Assembly: GCA_964468185.1 (NCBI GenBank)
Contig: CAYXTR010000002.1
Coordinates: forward strand, 62,001 to 126,000
Source: JANQFV01 sp964468185
GTDB lineage: Bacteria > Planctomycetota > Phycisphaerae > UBA1845 > Fen-1342
Length of the DNA stretch: 64,000 nucleotides
Direction: 5' to 3'
The position numbers and the translations under genes are program-made. Under the pieces are notes generated by a model. That model worked only from the letters and a program-made list of their open reading frames with translations, searched no databases and was not told where the DNA came from. This document shows, in pieces, positions 61,517 through 64,000 of this stretch (positions are counted from its first letter, which is position 1; each line of letters starts with the position of its first letter).

Positions 61517-63448
61517 TCAAGGGGCGTTGGGGCCTGTGGTGCGGTAGTCGCCGAGGCGTTTGGTGATGCCGGCGGCGTCGAGGCATTCGGCGATGGGGAC
61601 GACGTACTTGCGGGACGAGTCGAGGAGTGTGCGGATTTCACTGACGGTGATCTGCCCGCGTTCGCGCAGGGCGGCGGAGACGCGCTCGGTCAATTCGGTC
61701 CAGCGTTGACTGTGCAGCCAGATGCCGTCGGTGATGCGGATCAGGTCGCCGCGGTTGGTGGCGAGATCGACCAGTTCGCGCAGGCGGGCGTCGTTGGCGG
61801 GGGTGTGGCAGTTGAGCGCATCGATGCCGGGCGGCTGGAAGGCGCCGGCATGCAGCTCGGCGAGCAGTGCGTCGTAGAGTTGTTGATCACTGGGTGGCAG
61901 GGCGCCGGCGAAACCAATTGGGACGACGTGGTCGATGTGGAGGAGGACGTGCTCGTTGGAGATCAGCCAGTCGGCCAGGAGGGGGCGGAAGCGTGGCGGG
62001 CAGGCCTTGGGCATCCAATTGGGCCATTCAGTACGCGGCACGCCGGCGAGGCGGGGGTTTTCGGCGACGAATGTGCGGAGCTTCTCGTTGAGGAGTTTGG
62101 TGAGGCGCTCGAGGTTCGTGACGTGAACGAGGAGGCGGTTTGAGGCGGCATCGAAGGGGACGATCAGCGCTTTGTCGATCAGGCTGCGGGTGGTGCGCTC
62201 GGCATCGTCGGCGTCGGCGAGGCCGGCTTCGGCGGACAGGCGGGGCGACGGAAAAGTGTTCCAGACGTGGTGGCGGATGACTTCGGCGAGGCGGTCACGG
62301 GGCTTGCCTTCGAGCAAGGTGGCCAGGCTGTCGGGGTCGGCGGGTCGGCGGGTGGTCCAGCGGCGGGCCGTGGGGCGCAGTACACGTCCGCCGCCGAGGG
62401 TGCGCTTGGCTGCTTCGTCACGGAGGATGAAGGTCTGGCCCCAGGTGGCGACGATCGGTTCGGCGACGCGGAGCTGGCCGAACACGGCGCGGCACGTACG
62501 GTCGTCGGGCCTGGTGATCAGGCGCAGTTCGGCGAGGACGTCGGAGGTGCCGATATGCAGGCGCAGGCGAATCCGCTGCCGGATGATCTTGCCAGGCATG
62601 CGGAGGGAGGCGATCCACACGTCGCATAGCTGGGTGGCGGCGAGGTATCCGGTGGTGGCGATCTCGCGCCCCCGGCCGACGTCGTCGAGGGTGACGCCGG
62701 CGAGGTTGATGCCGAGGCGGGCACGGCCGGTTGAGCTGTCGAGCTTATCGCGGTCGAGGTGAATGTCGCGGGCGCGGACGCGATTGCCGGCGGGCCAGAG
62801 GTCGACTTCGCTATCGCGGGTGAGGCTGCCGTGGGCGGCGGTGCCGGTGACGACCGTGCCGCGACCGGCGACCGAAAAGGCGCGATCGATGGCCATGCGA
62901 AACCAGTGGTAGGGTAGCGTGGGTGGGGCGGCTTCGTGCGCCAGGCGGGCGAGGACGGTGCGGAGCTGGTCGAGGCCCTGGCCGGTTTCGGCGGAGGTGC
63001 GGACGCTGGTAATGAGATCGAGGTCGAGGGATGCGAGCAGTTCGTGGGCTTCGGCTTCGACGATTTCGGCCCATTCCTCGTCGACAAGGTCGGTCTTGGA
63101 GATGGCGAGGATGACACGTCGAACGCCGAGCAGGCTGAGGACTTCGGCATGTTCGCGGGTCTGGGGCATGACGGAATCGTCGGCAGCGACGACGAGCAGG
63201 GCGGCGTCGATGCCGGTGGCGCCGGCGACCATGTTGCGGATGAAGCGTTCGTGGCCGGGGACGTCGACGAAGGAGATGCGGCAGCCATCGATCTCGCAAT
63301 GGGCGAAGCCGAGCTCGATGGTGAGGCCGCGTTGCTTCTCCTCGGGAAGTCGGTCGGGGTCGGTGCCGGTGAGCGCGTTGACCAGGCGGCTCTTGCCGTG
63401 GTCGATGTGTCCGGCGGTTCCGATGACGAGAATGGGTTGTGTAGTCAT
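61517..63448 (-). CDS. selB: Selenocysteine-specific elongation factor SelB
   Basis: A 643-residue GTPase that brings Sec-tRNA(Sec) to UGA codons followed by a SECIS element. G motifs: GTAGHIDHGKS, RGLTIELGF, DVPGHERFIRNM and AISKTDLV; EF-Tu-like domains 2 and 3 follow (about 175-340, FSVAGRGTVVTGTAAHGSL), then four winged-helix repeats, the last ending ITVSEIRTLLDSSRKYVVPI that binds SECIS RNA. Length is normal. selA, selC and selD are not in the window. This is strong evidence that the organism uses selenocysteine. Confidence 0.95.
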   Translation of the reverse strand: MTTQPILVIGTAGHIDHGKSRLVNALTGTDPDRLPEEKQRGLTIELGFAHCEIDGCRISFVDVPGHERFIRNMVAGATGIDAALLVVAADDSVMPQTREHAEVLSLLGVRRVILAISKTDLVDEEWAEIVEAEAHELLASLDLDLITSVRTSAETGQGLDQLRTVLARLAHEAAPPTLPYHWFRMAIDRAFSVAGRGTVVTGTAAHGSLTRDSEVDLWPAGNRVRARDIHLDRDKLDSSTGRARLGINLAGVTLDDVGRGREIATTGYLAATQLCDVWIASLRMPGKIIRQRIRLRLHIGTSDVLAELRLITRPDDRTCRAVFGQLRVAEPIVATWGQTFILRDEAAKRTLGGGRVLRPTARRWTTRRPADPDSLATLLEGKPRDRLAEVIRHHVWNTFPSPRLSAEAGLADADDAERTTRSLIDKALIVPFDAASNRLLVHVTNLERLTKLLNEKLRTFVAENPRLAGVPRTEWPNWMPKACPPRFRPLLADWLISNEHVLLHIDHVVPIGFAGALPPSDQQLYDALLAELHAGAFQPPGIDALNCHTPANDARLRELVDLATNRGDLIRITDGIWLHSQRWTELTERVSAALRERGQITVSEIRTLLDSSRKYVVPIAECLDAAGITKRLGDYRTTGPNAP

Positions 63449-63513
63449 GGCACGCGGGATTGTAGCATGTGCGCAGAACGGTGCTTCACGGAGAGGGGTA
63501 TGACCGCAAACGG

Positions 63514-63550
63514 CCGGCCTCGTCGCCGCGGGTTGCGGGGACGAGGCCGG
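63514..63550 (-). terminator. Perfect hairpin after the Asp-box protein gene
   Basis: An 11-bp perfect stem, CCGGCCTCGTC (63514-63524) with GACGAGGCCGG (63540-63550), lies about 43 bases beyond the stop at 63593. The following minus-strand bases are only weakly T-rich (GTTTGCGG), so termination is plausible but not certain. Confidence 0.55.
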
Positions 63551-63592
63551 GCTGCGCGTGCCATAGTTGAAGGCGGGCGAGGCACCCCCCGG

Positions 63593-64000
63593 TCAGCCGC
63601 CGATCAGGGTGACGAACGGGTTGATGTCGTCGAAATCGACGGTGCCGTTTTCGTCGATGTCACCATTGAGCCAGCGGCAATCGGGATACTGCGTCTCGTA
63701 GGCGGCCTGGCCGCTGAGTGCGAGGACGAACGCGTTGATGTCGTCGAAGTCGACGTCGCCGTCGCAGTCCATATCGCCGGGTGTGCCGACGGGCCAGATG
63801 ATTAGATTTGTGTAGATGTCCGGATCGCCATTCTGACTGGAGAGATAGCACGGGTAGACGCGGTTCTGGCCGACGGCCAGGCCGTTGTAGTCCCCCAGGA
63901 ATTGATTGAAGCGGTCGAGGCCGTCATCAAAGCTGTCGAACATGGTTGGCGTGAGGCGATGTTCGGTCCACGAATCGCCGCCGTCGGTGCTGTAAGAGTA
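63593..64000 (-). CDS. Asp-box (BNR) protein with C-terminal dockerin-like domain, 3' part only
   Basis: The gene begins beyond the right edge; 135 C-terminal residues are in the window. They start with YSYSTDGGDSWTEHRL, a sialidase-type Asp box (S-x-D-G-G-x-S-W), then a short stretch of propeller, and end in a dockerin-like pair of EF-hand segments (GDMDCDGDVDFDDINAFVLA and GDIDENGTVDFDDINPFVTL). The tag closely resembles that of the VCBS protein at 40918, pointing to a shared surface attachment or sorting route. A glycosidase activity cannot be claimed from one Asp box. Confidence 0.85.
   Translation of the reverse strand, partial: YSYSTDGGDSWTEHRLTPTMFDSFDDGLDRFNQFLGDYNGLAVGQNRVYPCYLSSQNGDPDIYTNLIIWPVGTPGDMDCDGDVDFDDINAFVLALSGQAAYETQYPDCRWLNGDIDENGTVDFDDINPFVTLIGG

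Overview
High-GC bacterial chromosome segment whose gene content points to the Planctomycetota, most likely the Phycisphaerae. The clues are: two secreted proteins ending in the same double EF-hand dockerin-like tag (GDLNCDGVVDFDDINPF type), a PEP-CTERM protein (VPEPASLALLALGG..LLRRR), small membrane proteins with a C-terminal CxxCGY..CPECGTP zinc ribbon, a DUF1801 protein with a histone H1-like Lys/Ala tail, a large VWA/GATase-like membrane protein, a DUF58 protein and a DUF6263-like secreted protein. This is inference from protein style; no rRNA or other taxonomic marker is present.

Layout. 0-5 kb: envelope polysaccharide genes (MBOAT O-acyltransferase plus the start of its membrane-anchored partner, divergent from a GT2 glycosyltransferase and a polytopic membrane protein). 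5-14 kb: sensory block with a 1326-residue PAS/GAF hybrid histidine kinase, a Cache-CheD-like fusion protein, an Rrf2-type regulator and a methyl-accepting chemotaxis protein whose sensor part is built from repeated helical modules. 14-18.5 kb: phosphofructokinase, M32 carboxypeptidase, a LigD-type phosphoesterase-like protein. 19-29 kb: VWA/GATase-like protein, MFS transporter, a perfect 26-bp palindrome with a parS core, DUF1801/histone-tail protein, zinc-ribbon protein, sugar-binding-like lipoprotein, secreted Asp-rich protein, a TPR-like membrane protein. 29-38.3 kb: central metabolism (galK, trpD, sucA, sucB, a DUF2249-like small protein, lpd), giving the three catalytic components of 2-oxoglutarate dehydrogenase within 7 kb. 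38.6-42.4 kb: three secreted proteins. 42.5-48 kb: an RlmI-type methyltransferase and a run of small + strand genes (LOG protein, amidohydrolase, lipoproteins).

48-50 kb is the only mobile region. A 3' remnant of an IS66-type transposase is split in frame (GRKN | WLFAG) by an apparently intact IS110-family element with 9-bp subterminal inverted repeats and a long non-coding segment downstream of the transposase, the IS1111 arrangement in which a guide (bridge/seek) RNA is expected. 50-57 kb: J-like tail-anchored protein, anti-sigma-like and STN-like proteins, DUF58, and an operon of three successive PilZ-type c-di-GMP receptor-like proteins. 57-64 kb: phosphodiesterase, PEGA lipoprotein, a POT-family peptide transporter with a ~185-residue insertion at the TM9-TM10 position of animal PepT extracellular domains, purQ, selB (so the cell probably decodes selenocysteine), and a partial Asp-box/dockerin protein.

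Intergenic spacers carry a family of short dispersed repeats and two tandem arrays that are both exactly five 8-bp units. No tRNA, rRNA or CRISPR array was recognised.
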